Shown: positions 52,064 to 60,448 of the stretch, piece after piece | Position numbering within the stretch: position 1 is the first letter of the stretch | Layout: each line of letters starts with the position of its first letter | NCBI RefSeq assembly: GCF_000011645.1 | Contig: NC_006270.3 | Span: forward strand, 2,043,501-2,107,500 | Source: Bacillus licheniformis DSM 13 = ATCC 14580 | GTDB lineage: Bacteria > Bacillota > Bacilli > Bacillales > Bacillaceae | DNA length: 64,000 nt | Direction of reading: 5' to 3' | Notes under the pieces: model-generated | The model's input: the letters and a program-made list of their open reading frames with translations, nothing else | Told to the model about the DNA's origin: nothing | Database searches by the model: none | Made by a program: the position numbers and the translations under genes

Positions 52064-52091
52064 CAGGTACTTACCTTTATGTAAGTACCTG
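52064..52091. promoter_or_regulatory. Putative HxlR-type operator
   Basis: CAGGTACTTAC and GTAAGTACCTG are perfect 11-base inverted repeats with a 6-base spacer, placed upstream of the oxidoreductase promoter. A further TACTTAC half-site (52105-52111) overlaps its -35. Confidence 0.6.
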
Positions 52092-52107
52092 AACTAAAAG
52101 TGCATAC

Positions 52108-52136
52108 TTACAAATTGGCAGTGTGAACTTTATACT
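52108..52136 (+). promoter_or_regulatory. Promoter of the flavodoxin-fold oxidoreductase gene
   Basis: TTACAA (52108-52113) and TATACT (52131-52136) are 17 bases apart. The predicted start near 52143 leaves a short leader to the TTG at 52170. Confidence 0.65.
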
Positions 52137-52169
52137 CAAGATGAAAACATGCTGAAGGAGGGCAAATCT

Positions 52170-52730
52170 TTGAAAACGCTAGTTATCGTTGCACACCCAA
52201 ATTTAGAAACATCAGTGGTTCATAAGCGCTGGGTAGAGGAACTCAAAAAATATCCGGAAAAGTATACGGTTCACGAATTGTCCGACGTTTACCCGGATGG
52301 AAACATAGACGCGGAAAAAGAACAAAAATTGGTGGAATCGCACGGCAATCTTGTTTTGCAATTCCCTATCTATTGGTTTAACTGTCCGCCTCTTCTTAAA
52401 AAATGGCTTGATGATGTATTAGCTTACGGCTGGGCTTATGGTTCAAATGGAGGAGATCGATTAAACAATCGTAAAGTGGCATTAGGTGTATCCGCCGGAA
52501 TTAAAGAGGAAGATTATCGTGAAAACGGAAGGTACCGGTATACGCTTGAACAAATATTAGTTCCATTTGAAACGACATTCCGGTATTGCCGCGCAGATTA
52601 TCGTTCATTTTTTGCATTTTACGGCAAGGAAAAAGAGCCTGGCGGAAACGAGGAAGAAGAAAATGAGCCGGGAGCAGGAGAATTGGAGAAAAGCGCACGA
52701 GATTATTTGCATTTTATTGATCATATGTAG
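52170..52730 (+). CDS. NAD(P)H-dependent oxidoreductase, flavodoxin fold (quinone reductase type)
   Basis: A 186-residue flavoprotein of the KefF/YwrO/NQO family. It begins KTLVIVAHPNLETSVVHKRW, the flavin phosphate loop; LQFPIYWFNCPPLLKKWLDDVL near 70 and YGSNGGDRLNNRKVALGVS near 98 are family hallmarks. The C-terminal KEKEPGGNEEEENEPGAGE is an unusual acidic insertion. The start is TTG, 8 bases after AAGGAGG; a longer ATG frame at 52149 begins inside the binding site. A convergent HxlR gene next door suggests induction by quinones or similar electrophiles. Confidence 0.83.
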   Translation: MKTLVIVAHPNLETSVVHKRWVEELKKYPEKYTVHELSDVYPDGNIDAEKEQKLVESHGNLVLQFPIYWFNCPPLLKKWLDDVLAYGWAYGSNGGDRLNNRKVALGVSAGIKEEDYRENGRYRYTLEQILVPFETTFRYCRADYRSFFAFYGKEKEPGGNEEEENEPGAGELEKSARDYLHFIDHM

Positions 52731-52771
52731 CAAGGGGTTTTGCTGAAAATCATTCGGGCTGAAACAGGCTG

Positions 52772-53122
52772 TCAGCCCAGCCTGTTTTTCTCCCCCCACT
52801 CACACATCATATTTAACAAAGGCACGATGGAGCGTCCGCGTTCAGATAATGAATACTCAACCTTTGGGGGGATTTGGGGAAATTCTCTGCGAATGATAAG
52901 GCCGTCTGCTTCCAGCTCTTTTAACATGATGCTTAGCGTTTTGAAGGAAATGGTGCCGATGCTTCGCTTCAATTCATTATGCCGCATCACTTCGCGTTCA
53001 GACAGCCAATATAGAATGACTATTTTATATTTGCCGCTTATCAATGACAACGTATAGCCAAAGCCGGTGTCTTTAAGTTCCACACCGGTCGGAACGCAGG
53101 TTTTTCCGGATGGGATTTGCAT
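52772..53122 (-). CDS. HxlR-family transcriptional regulator
   Basis: A 116-residue winged-helix protein with the HxlR layout: FGYTLSLISGKYKIVILYWL, LKRSIGTISFKTLSIMLKELEADGLI, and the wing EYSLSERGRSI. A single N-terminal cysteine (SGKTC, residue 9) lies where thiol sensors such as YodB and HypR have theirs. The ATG at 53122 is 10 bases after AGGAG. It converges with the oxidoreductase gene, and a palindrome typical of this family lies before that gene. Confidence 0.85.
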   Translation of the reverse strand: MQIPSGKTCVPTGVELKDTGFGYTLSLISGKYKIVILYWLSEREVMRHNELKRSIGTISFKTLSIMLKELEADGLIIRREFPQIPPKVEYSLSERGRSIVPLLNMMCEWGEKNRLG

Positions 53123-53257
53123 AACGCACACTCTCCTTCTGACTCTTATATCATAGATCATTATGTAATGTGATTGAAAGGATGTAAAGGGAGGAGTTTG
53201 AAAGGTGCCTGGTAAAAAAATTCTGCGCCTGCATGTTTTATGAGGATGTAAATTCAG

Positions 53258-53314
53258 CCGAAAAAAACTGCACCTCCGGATTGTCAGATGGTGTCTGACA
53301 AACCAGGTGCAGTT
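53258..53314 (-). terminator. Terminator of the proline operon
   Basis: AACTGCACCT and AGGTGCAGTT (53266-53275, 53305-53314) enclose an inner TTGTCAGA / TCTGACAA stem, and TTTTTTT follows on the minus strand. Confidence 0.85.
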
Positions 53315-53333
53315 TCAGTACAGGTCTCTTTAT

Positions 53334-54605
53334 TTATCTTCTGATATGGCCGTCGCCTCTCATGATATATTTGCATGTGGTCAATTCTTTCAGACCCATA
53401 GGTCCGCGGGCGTGAAGCTTCTGTGTAGAAATTCCGATTTCAGCGCCGAATCCGAGTGCGCCGCCGTCGGTGAACCTGGTTGAGGCATTGTGGTACAATG
53501 CTGCAGCATCAACGGTATTCAGAAAAGCTTTGGCTGTTTCCGGATTTTCGGTGATAATCGCTTCTGAATGCTTTGTTCCGTATGTTTCGATATGATCGCA
53601 GGCTTCTTCAAGACTTCCTGCGACTTTAACCGCGAGATCAAGGCTTAAATATTCGTTCTGCCAATCGGCTTCCCCTGCTGGTCTTGCGCCTGGAATCATT
53701 TGAACAGCCTTTTCGTCCCCGTGAACTTGAATCCCGTGTTCGTTTAAAGCATTGATAAGCGCGGCGCTGTTTTCCTCAAGCCATTTTTCGTGGACGATCA
53801 GCGTTTCAAGTGCATTGCAGACGGCGGGGCGGTCTGTTTTCGCATTGATCATGACATCGATCGCTTTTTCAGGGTCCGCTTCCCGGTCAATATAGATGTG
53901 GCAGTTGCCGACTCCCGTTTCAAGGACCGGAACGGTTGCGTTCTCAACGACTTCCTGAATGAGGGCCCCGCCTCCCCGGGGGATGAGTACATCGATATGT
54001 TCTTTCATCTTAAAGAGCTGCTTCGTTGCGCTTCGGTCTGTGCTTTCGATGAATTGAACGGCATCGCGGGGGATGTTTGTCGAATCAAGCGCTTGATGCA
54101 TGACCGATACGATCGCTGTATTCGAATGAATGGCGGAAGAGCCGCCTTTCAAAACGATCGCATTGCCTGATTTTAGAGCAAGCCCGGTCGCATCGACAGT
54201 TACGTTCGGACGCGCTTCATAGATCATGCCGATGACGCCGAGAGGAACGCTGACTTTTTCCGCTTTTAACCCGTTGTCGAGCGTCCAGCTTGATAGCGTT
54301 TCTCCGACCGGATCATCAAGTTCCGCGACTTCCAGCAGCCCATCGGCAAAATCCAGAACCCTGTCTTCATTGAGCGACAGGCGGTCGATGTAGGCTGCAT
54401 CATAGCCTTTTTTTCGTCCCGCTTCGATATCTTTGGCATTTTCAGTGAGAATATAGCTCATGTTTTGTTTCAGGTGGTCGGCCAATGCAGCAAGCGCCTC
54501 GTTCTTTTCTTTTTCAGTTGCCAGCCGCAAAGATTTTGCGGCCGTTTTTGCCTTTATCGCTTTTTCTTCGATTTGTGCACTGATGCTCTCGCTCGTCGCA
54601 GTCAT
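53334..54605 (-). CDS. proA: Gamma-glutamyl phosphate reductase
   Basis: A 423-residue NADPH enzyme that reduces glutamyl 5-phosphate to the semialdehyde. The catalytic cysteine is in RPAVCNALETLIVH near 260, after the cofactor-binding EARPNVTVDATGLALKSGNAIVLKGGS region near 130. AAGGAGG lies 7 bases before the ATG. As third gene of a reductase-kinase-dehydrogenase operon it is the counterpart of ProAA, the osmotic-stress copy described in B. licheniformis. Confidence 0.93.
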   Translation of the reverse strand: MTATSESISAQIEEKAIKAKTAAKSLRLATEKEKNEALAALADHLKQNMSYILTENAKDIEAGRKKGYDAAYIDRLSLNEDRVLDFADGLLEVAELDDPVGETLSSWTLDNGLKAEKVSVPLGVIGMIYEARPNVTVDATGLALKSGNAIVLKGGSSAIHSNTAIVSVMHQALDSTNIPRDAVQFIESTDRSATKQLFKMKEHIDVLIPRGGGALIQEVVENATVPVLETGVGNCHIYIDREADPEKAIDVMINAKTDRPAVCNALETLIVHEKWLEENSAALINALNEHGIQVHGDEKAVQMIPGARPAGEADWQNEYLSLDLAVKVAGSLEEACDHIETYGTKHSEAIITENPETAKAFLNTVDAAALYHNASTRFTDGGALGFGAEIGISTQKLHARGPMGLKELTTCKYIMRGDGHIRR

Positions 54606-54630
54606 GTCAATTCCTCCTTTGATTTGTTTT

Positions 54631-55752
54631 TTAAAGCGGAACGGATAGCTCTAAATGACAGACAAACGCTTCTCTGTCAACGACAGCCTGTGAGGAAGCG
54701 GCTGTTTCCTGATTCGTATCCTTCTTCCATTTACGAAGCTGGGATGAGGAAAAGTTGACGACGCCGAGGCCGATTTCCTCTCCTTCCTGATCAAGGATTC
54801 GAACGACGGATCCGTTGCTGAAACGGCCGTTGATGTCGTAAATACTAGAAGGATACAGGCTTTTTTTACGGTCGATAATAAACTCTTTGCTTTCGTTGTG
54901 GACGACGATGTCTCCTTCAGGTCCAGAGTTAAATGCTATCCATTGCTTTTTATGGTTGAGGGCGTGTGAATCCGCATTCGGTATAAAATACGTTCCCCTC
55001 GCAGTCCCGCAGATCGCTTCGTGCAAAATGCCGGGGGTGTCCGCGCGCCCTAAAAACCCTTTGATGCCTGAAGCCATTGTAATTTTAAAAGCGTCCAGTT
55101 TGGACTTCATGCCGCCGGTTCCGACTTCGCTTCCTGCATCCCCTGCTGAAGCTTCTATTTCCGGCGTGATTTCAGTTACTTCCTGGACGAGTGCGGCGTC
55201 CGGCGTTTTTCGCGGATTCGCGTCATAAAGGCCGTCTATATCAGAGAGGATGGTCAGCAGGTCGGCGTCGATCAGACCCGCCACTTTAGCAGAAAGCGTG
55301 TCATTGTCTCCGAATTTGAGCCGATTGACGGTAACCGTATCATTTTCGTTGATGATCGGAATAATGCCGCGTTTCAGCAGCACGTTCATCGTATTTCTCA
55401 CATTGTTGTACCGTTTTTCATCTGAAAAATCGCTTTTTGTGATTAAAATTTGTGAAGCGATATAGCCGTGGGATAAAAAAAGCTTGGAATACGCTTCGAT
55501 TAATAAGCCTTGGCCGACAGAAGCGGATGCTTGTTTTTCAGGCAATGTATCCGGCCTGTTGATAAAGCCGAGCTTCCGGTAACCGGCTGCTACAGCGCCA
55601 GATGAAACAAGGAGGACTTCGTGTCCTTCATCTTTGAGGCGGACAATCTGCTCAACGAGCTTTTCGAGCTTTTTGCTGCTGATTTCGCCGTGAAGACTTG
55701 TTAAAGAACTGCTTCCCACTTTGACAACTACCCTCTGTTGATTAGAGGTCAT
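54631..55752 (-). CDS. proJ: Glutamate 5-kinase, ProJ type
   Basis: A 373-residue kinase starting the proline route. The amino acid kinase domain has VVVKVGSSSL at the start, LLVSSGAVAAGYRKLG near 47, INENDTVTV near 137 and GTGGMKSKLDAFK near 210. The C-terminal PUA domain (about 275-350) is present. The length matches ProJ, the stress-linked paralogue of ProB. AGGAG precedes the ATG. Confidence 0.9.
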   Translation of the reverse strand: MTSNQQRVVVKVGSSSLTSLHGEISSKKLEKLVEQIVRLKDEGHEVLLVSSGAVAAGYRKLGFINRPDTLPEKQASASVGQGLLIEAYSKLFLSHGYIASQILITKSDFSDEKRYNNVRNTMNVLLKRGIIPIINENDTVTVNRLKFGDNDTLSAKVAGLIDADLLTILSDIDGLYDANPRKTPDAALVQEVTEITPEIEASAGDAGSEVGTGGMKSKLDAFKITMASGIKGFLGRADTPGILHEAICGTARGTYFIPNADSHALNHKKQWIAFNSGPEGDIVVHNESKEFIIDRKKSLYPSSIYDINGRFSNGSVVRILDQEGEEIGLGVVNFSSSQLRKWKKDTNQETAASSQAVVDREAFVCHLELSVPL

Positions 55753-55790
55753 TTTATCACTCCTGTAGTATTTTTCTTCGTTACGGGCAT

Positions 55791-56642
55791 TTACTTTGCT
55801 GCGACTAATTGTTCCAGTTCGAGACTGATCGTTTTGGATCGTTTTGCGGCTTGTTTGACCGCCTGTTCGATCGCTTCGCCTCCGCCGCTTTCTTCCAAGG
55901 CCTTTAAACCGGCGGCAGTCGTACCGTTAGGGGAAGTGATGTTGTCTTTGAGAACAGCTGTATCCTCAGGGCTTTCCAACAGCATTTTGGCGGCGCCTAA
56001 CAATGTCTGCGCGCCGATTTCCCTTGTTAATTTTTGGCTTAATCCAGCCTCGGCTCCCGCTTTTTCGATGTGCTCCATTAAATAATAAAAGTAAGCAGGC
56101 CCGCTGCCGGCAATGCCAGTGAAAATGTCCATTTTGCTTTCTTCGATGGAATAGACTTCTCCCATGCATTGAAGCAGTTGTTTCGCGGTTTTTGACAGAT
56201 CGGCCGTTACATGGCTTCCTTCGGCCATGGCGGTTGCAGATGCGCCGATTGCACTTGAGGTATTAGGCATGATTCTGATGACCGGCTGCATGTCGTGCAG
56301 CGTGTTTTCAATAAATGATATTGATATGCCAGCTAAAACTGACACGATAAGCTGATGGGGTTTGATATGCGGTTTCATGGAATTAAGAGCGCCCTCTGCA
56401 TCTTTCGGCTTCATCGCCAGGATGAAGCAATCGATGTTCTGATAGTCAAGTTGTTCTTTTTTGACGCCTTGTATTCCATATTTCTGCTGGAGTTCTTCTA
56501 AACGCCGGTGGTTCGTGTGGTTTGTAACATAGATTTGCGAAGCAGGCAGTTTTTTGGATTGAACGATGCCTGAGATCATTCCCTCTGCCATTGATCCCGC
56601 CCCTATAAAAGCTACGTTTTTTTGATTAAAGATCTTTAACAT
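55791..56642 (-). CDS. proH: Pyrroline-5-carboxylate reductase, ProH type
   Basis: A protein of about 283 residues that makes proline from pyrroline-5-carboxylate. The Rossmann start NVAFIGAGSMAEGMISGI and the C-terminal signature GAKMLLESPEDTAVLKDNITSPNGTTAAGL are diagnostic. The frame is open to a GTG at 56681, but this coincides with the predicted transcription start, so the ATG at 56642 is used even though GGGAG touches it. First gene of the proline operon. Confidence 0.88.
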   Translation of the reverse strand: MLKIFNQKNVAFIGAGSMAEGMISGIVQSKKLPASQIYVTNHTNHRRLEELQQKYGIQGVKKEQLDYQNIDCFILAMKPKDAEGALNSMKPHIKPHQLIVSVLAGISISFIENTLHDMQPVIRIMPNTSSAIGASATAMAEGSHVTADLSKTAKQLLQCMGEVYSIEESKMDIFTGIAGSGPAYFYYLMEHIEKAGAEAGLSQKLTREIGAQTLLGAAKMLLESPEDTAVLKDNITSPNGTTAAGLKALEESGGGEAIEQAVKQAAKRSKTISLELEQLVAAK

Positions 56643-56688
56643 CTCCCTTTGTTCGCATTTCTGTTCGTATTTTTCGAACACGGTTAGT

Positions 56689-56716
56689 ATATTAACACTT
56701 TAGATCATTATGTCAA
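56689..56716 (-). promoter_or_regulatory. Promoter of proHJA
   Basis: TTGACA (56711-56716) and TAATAT (56689-56694) are 16 bases apart on the minus strand. There is no T-box leader, which argues for osmotic rather than proline-starvation control. Confidence 0.65.
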
Positions 56717-56947
56717 GTTTGCGTGTTTTGCTTGGACGGCGCAGAGCATGTGAAAAATGGAGATTTTTGAAGAAAAAAGGAAAAGAAAAGGAGGCTGAAG
56801 GCAGATTCTTCATCTTCATGTGCACCTTTTGTCGTTTGTCATCCGGCCATTTGAAGGCCGTTTGAATGATTTAACGGAATTTTTTGGAGATCAACAGCCT
56901 TTCGGACCGGTAAAAAAGTATGTTCCTCGAGCCTTGTGAATGCAATT
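56717..56947. other. Intergenic region upstream of proH
   Basis: No gene seen. The stretch lies between the YetF-like gene terminator and the proHJA promoter; short frames on the minus strand lack ribosome binding sites. Confidence 0.4.
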
Positions 56948-56983
56948 GAAAAAGCGCGGGTTCGAAGCTTGTCGAACCCGCGC
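56948..56983 (-). terminator. Terminator of the YetF-family gene
   Basis: GCGCGGGTTCGA and TCGAACCCGCGC form a 12-bp stem followed by TTTTTC on the minus strand. Confidence 0.88.
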
Positions 56984-56992
56984 CTGCCAACA

Positions 56993-57670
56993 TCAATATG
57001 TTGTGATGTAAAGCTGCCCCTCATCACCGCGCCATTCCGCATACAGCACCTCTTGATACTGAGTGATACCCTGACTTGATAATTGATTTTGCAGCCAAAG
57101 CTCATCAAATCCGGCTTCGTGCAGATTGTTCTTTTCGAGCTGGCCGTCGAGGATTACCGGCACCGGGAGCTGAACCGGTTTGTAAGGAATGTTTAAGTCA
57201 TCTTTTGTCGGCATCCCGTATTTGTGTTTTGGGAGGACGCTGATCGAACCGTCTGTTTCCAAGATGGCGTATTGGATCTCGTGTAAGGAAAAACAGCCTT
57301 TTTCACGTGCCAATGTCTGCAGCTGGTTCAGGTCCAATTTGTTCTTTTTAAGGGCGTTGTAATCGATTTTTCCTTTATTGATGACAATGCTCGGCCTGCC
57401 TTCGAGAAAACCTCTGATGTTTTGCACTTTTTGCGATAAAACTTCTATTGAATAGATTAGAACGGCCCAAATGAGGATGGCGAAAAGGATTTTCCAGATG
57501 GTGACATCCTCATCGAAAATCGCGTTTCCAACCATCTCGCCCAATATTAAAGCCGAAATAAAATCAAACGGCGTAATTTGGGCAAATTGGGTTTTTCCCA
57601 GAATTTTCGTCATCAGAAACAATGCTGCAAACCCTATCGTCAGTTCGACTACCAAGTGTACATATTCCAT
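56993..57670 (-). CDS. YetF-family (DUF421) membrane protein
   Basis: A 225-residue protein with three membrane segments in the first 85 residues (VVELTIGFAALFLMT, ITPFDFISALILGEMVGNAI, ILFAILIWAVLIYSI) and a soluble DUF421 domain with FLEGRPSIVINKGKID near 88 and GCFSLHEIQYAILETDGSISV near 125. This is the layout of B. subtilis YetF, YdfS and YkjA; YdfS and YetF relatives include spore germinant-channel proteins. The ATG at 57670 is 8 bases after GGAGG, so the frame start at 57709 is not used. Confidence 0.85.
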   Translation of the reverse strand: MEYVHLVVELTIGFAALFLMTKILGKTQFAQITPFDFISALILGEMVGNAIFDEDVTIWKILFAILIWAVLIYSIEVLSQKVQNIRGFLEGRPSIVINKGKIDYNALKKNKLDLNQLQTLAREKGCFSLHEIQYAILETDGSISVLPKHKYGMPTKDDLNIPYKPVQLPVPVILDGQLEKNNLHEAGFDELWLQNQLSSQGITQYQEVLYAEWRGDEGQLYITTY

Positions 57671-57802
57671 CAAGGTTCCCTCCCGAATCTCTCTCCTCAT
57701 TGTTAACAATCGGGATGCAGTTTAAACCAGAGGAATACTTTTCCTGAGAAATGGACCGACTGATGATCCTCTGAAACGTCGGGGATCAGCCAAAACAATC
57801 GT

Positions 57803-57831
57803 CAAAAAAGAGCGGCGTCAGCCGAGCTCTT
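57803..57831 (-). terminator. Terminator after the small cysteine-containing gene
   Basis: AAGAGC and GCTCTT with an inner GGC / GCC pair are followed by TTTTTT on the minus strand; it begins inside the last codons of the small gene. Confidence 0.6.
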
Positions 57832-58021
57832 CTTCGGTCAAACGGCTGTTAAGTGCCGTAACCGCTCTCGGCTTCTGCACGATCACTTCCGGCAATGAAA
57901 CAGATACAGCTGCACGGGCGCCTTTTCCCGATGTGATGCACTGTTGAAAAGGTGCACTGCATTGACAGACTTGTATTTGATTCCGGGCAGTTCGGCAGCG
58001 CTTTAGCTCCATATCATCCAA
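57818..58021 (-). CDS. Small cysteine-containing protein downstream of cysP
   Basis: Up to 67 residues: a start region with four cysteines (KRCRTARNQ, VCQCSAPFQQC) and then AVSVSLPEVIVQKPRAVTA. The start is weak: TTG at 58021 or the ATG three codons later, with no good binding site, although GGAGGGA lies about 25 bases upstream over the cysP stop. It is in the same frame as cysP, beginning seven codons after its stop. A terminator follows. The four cysteines might bind metal. Family not recognised. Confidence 0.4.
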   Translation of the reverse strand: MDDMELKRCRTARNQIQVCQCSAPFQQCITSGKGARAAVSVSLPEVIVQKPRAVTALNSRLTEEELG

Positions 58022-58039
58022 AACAGGCGGCCAGGTTAA

Positions 58040-59176
58040 CTAAAAGTCCCTCCATGCGGCAGGTTCTCTTTTACGTCCCCTCCCTCCAACGATTGATTTC
58101 ACATGATCCCTATTTCTTCGGACATCTGATTGTTTCTGCCTGGCATGTTTCATAAGGCTTATAGATCCTAAAGTGGCAAGAAAAACACATAAAACAACTG
58201 CCACTGAATATAAATCAAAATCGAGAAAGATTTTCACGAGACTGTAGGAAATGACAAGTGAAAAAACCGGTGACACAACCCATACTTTCATTAACTTCAA
58301 AATGACGCTTTTACGAAAAATTGCCCTTCCCTTTTCAGAAAGGCCGATCCCGATGATGCTGCAAGTCGTAATCTGAGTTTGCGGCACGGGAATGCCGAAT
58401 AGCGAAGCGCCGATGACCAGGGACGCACCGAGCCCTGAAACACAGGACCCTTGCAAAAGCGAAAACTCGGTGATTTTTTTTCCGTTCGTCTCAATGACTC
58501 GGCTTCCAAGGCAAATGGCCCCGATAGCCACGAACAGCCCTCCAAGAAACGTTCCGCTGCCGACTGACAAGAGGCCTGCTCCAACGAGAGGTCCAACGGA
58601 ATTGGCGACATTGTTCATTCCCGCCGAAAAAGCTTCTAAAAACCCGGTTAAAATCACCAGCGCAGTAAGCAGCCGCGCCCATTTTTGCTGTTTGAGCCAC
58701 CGCAGCTTCGCCTCAGTCTTTTTCAGCAATTGTCCAATTAAAAAAGCGAGAAAAAATGCGGCAATCGGAATGATCAGCCAATACATGACGATCACCAAAA
58801 GCTTATCGGTAAATACCGCCTGAAACGCGACGCCGACCCCGACAATCGAGCCGACCGTCACCTCGCTGGTTGAAAGAGGAATCCCGGCGATGTTCGCGAT
58901 AAACAGCGAAATCGCGGATGATCCAAGGATAATCACGACAATATGCACATTGAGAATAGACGCGGGAATGATGCCTGAACCGATTGTTTTCACAACCTCT
59001 CCTCCGCCTATCATGGCGCCCAGAAATACGCCAATTCCGCTGATCCACAAGGCCGCCTGCCTTTTCCTGACGGCGCCTGCGCCATATGCTATTCCCATCG
59101 ACGCTGCTGCTCCGCTCGCTCCTATGTTCATGGCAAAAAACAAAGCGATAATGAATGCCAAAATTGTAATCGTCAT
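58040..59176 (-). CDS. cysP: Sulfate permease of the PiT family
   Basis: A 378-residue membrane protein with about ten hydrophobic segments. Both halves hold the PiT signature: FFAMNIGASGAAASMGIAYG near 15 and SAGMNNVANSVGPLVGAGLL near 185. In B. subtilis the CysP member, encoded beside cysH, takes up sulfate, and the same pairing here supports sulfate rather than phosphate. The C-terminus is about 24 residues longer and basic (RRNRDHVKSIVGGRGRKRE). It follows cysH by 14 bases. Confidence 0.87.
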   Translation of the reverse strand: MTITILAFIIALFFAMNIGASGAAASMGIAYGAGAVRKRQAALWISGIGVFLGAMIGGGEVVKTIGSGIIPASILNVHIVVIILGSSAISLFIANIAGIPLSTSEVTVGSIVGVGVAFQAVFTDKLLVIVMYWLIIPIAAFFLAFLIGQLLKKTEAKLRWLKQQKWARLLTALVILTGFLEAFSAGMNNVANSVGPLVGAGLLSVGSGTFLGGLFVAIGAICLGSRVIETNGKKITEFSLLQGSCVSGLGASLVIGASLFGIPVPQTQITTCSIIGIGLSEKGRAIFRKSVILKLMKVWVVSPVFSLVISYSLVKIFLDFDLYSVAVVLCVFLATLGSISLMKHARQKQSDVRRNRDHVKSIVGGRGRKREPAAWRDF

Positions 59177-59190
59177 TTTTTACCCAGCTC

Positions 59191-59901
59191 CTACCGGAAT
59201 TGATGCAGCCCGCATTCTGTTTTTTCCTGGTGGGCCCACCTTCCCGCTCTTAAATTGCCGCTGTCTGTCACGGGAAGCGTACACACCTCACAGCCGATGC
59301 TCGGATAATCTTGATCATGAAGCTTGTGATACGTCAGCTGATTCAGCTTAATGTAAGTCCAGACATCCTCCCATGTCCAGTGAATAAGGGGGCAGATTTT
59401 AATCAGTTTAAAATTGTCGTCCTTGTTGATATATCGGACATGTTTCCGTGTTTCCGACTGCTCCCGCCTCAGCCCGGTAATCCAGGCTTCCATGCCTGAC
59501 AGATGCTCCCTGAGCGGCTCGATTTTGCGAAGGCGGCAGCACTGGTCCGGCTGGCGCTTCCAAAGTTCGCTGCCATAGCGTTTTTCCTGCTCTTCAAGTG
59601 AGAGGCCGGGTTTTAAAAAGTGGATCGACAGACCGGGATAGCGATCTTTCACTTCATTGATCAGCTCATATGTTTCCGGAAAATGCAGTCCTGTATCTAA
59701 AAACACGATGTCCGCTTCTTTCACAACCTTTGAAATCAAGTCGATCAAAACGATTCCTTCCGCGCCGAAGCTGCAGGCGTAAACGATTTTTTGATACGTG
59801 CTGTACGCCCATTTCAAAACGTCCATCTCGCCGCTGAAAGTATCCATCACCTCTTCAGAAGCTTTTTCATCCCATGTGCTATACGTTAAAACATCGTTCA
59901 T
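59191..59901 (-). CDS. cysH: Phosphoadenylyl-/adenylyl-sulfate reductase
   Basis: A 236-residue reductase that makes sulfite from activated sulfate. It has YACSFGAEGIVLIDL near 42, the catalytic C-terminal ECGLHQF, and the paired cysteines DQCCRLRKIEPL and GCEVC that bind a 4Fe-4S cluster in the assimilatory type able to use APS. Length equals B. subtilis YitB (236) and CysH (233). GGGGG precedes the ATG. The genes for ATP sulfurylase and APS kinase are not next to it. Confidence 0.92.
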   Translation of the reverse strand: MNDVLTYSTWDEKASEEVMDTFSGEMDVLKWAYSTYQKIVYACSFGAEGIVLIDLISKVVKEADIVFLDTGLHFPETYELINEVKDRYPGLSIHFLKPGLSLEEQEKRYGSELWKRQPDQCCRLRKIEPLREHLSGMEAWITGLRREQSETRKHVRYINKDDNFKLIKICPLIHWTWEDVWTYIKLNQLTYHKLHDQDYPSIGCEVCTLPVTDSGNLRAGRWAHQEKTECGLHQFR

Positions 59902-60448
59902 CGATTTTCCCCCAATACGTCCTAAAGGTTTGTTTTCTTATCCTCTGATACGAAACATGAACTAAAAGAACATATAGGCAGATTATTCACTTTTTAGACT
60001 AAATGTGATCTGGAAAATGTTATTATTTCAGCAATTTTGTGAATATCCGAAAGACCAGATGCGCAAGATCGAAATCAATCATATTCTCTGCTTGTGGACC
60101 TAAATTAATAGAGCCCAATTTGATATACCGAAATATTATCAGATGTTAAGCAAGTATTTCGCAATCTGTCATGGAGAACAAGTGAGGAACCATATGAAAG
60201 GACGGCGAATATACTTACTTTGACTTCACAAAATGGATAGATACCTAGTGATAAGCAAGTCAGGCGATAAGGGGCTAACATGCTGCCTAATGGGGAGGTG
60301 GGCGAAGATCACTCCTTGCCGAACGGCAACACATGAATGAGAAAAACGATAAACGGGGAAAGTGAATTCTTATCGTGACAGCTGAATAATGGCCAACAGA
60401 CATTTACCTGAAAGCAAGAAAGATACAGTAGATTGTGAGGGGTAATCA
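59902..60448. other. Long intergenic region between cysH and yitD
   Basis: No gene of convincing length over 547 bases. A ten-codon frame with AGTGAGG ahead of it (ATG near 60195) is the only translated-looking element. No S-box motif is present in front of cysH. The middle part (about 60230-60400) has GC-rich, RNA-like sequence described separately. Confidence 0.5.
60230..60400 (+). ncRNA. Possible group II intron remnant or structured RNA
   Basis: The stretch contains CCTAGTGATAAGCAAGTC, GGGGCTAACATGCTGCC, TTGCCGAACGGCAACAC and GGGGAAAGTGAATTC, which recall from memory the domain I region of bacterial class B group II introns. TTGCCGAACGGCAA is a clear small hairpin. No reverse transcriptase frame and no intact intron end were seen, so at most this is a fragment. 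It could also be an untranslated leader of yitD. Confidence 0.3.

Noticed and set aside
59902..60060. S-box (SAM riboswitch) in front of cysH
   Set aside because: Looked for because B. subtilis cysH has been listed with such a leader; the conserved S-box segments are not present here.
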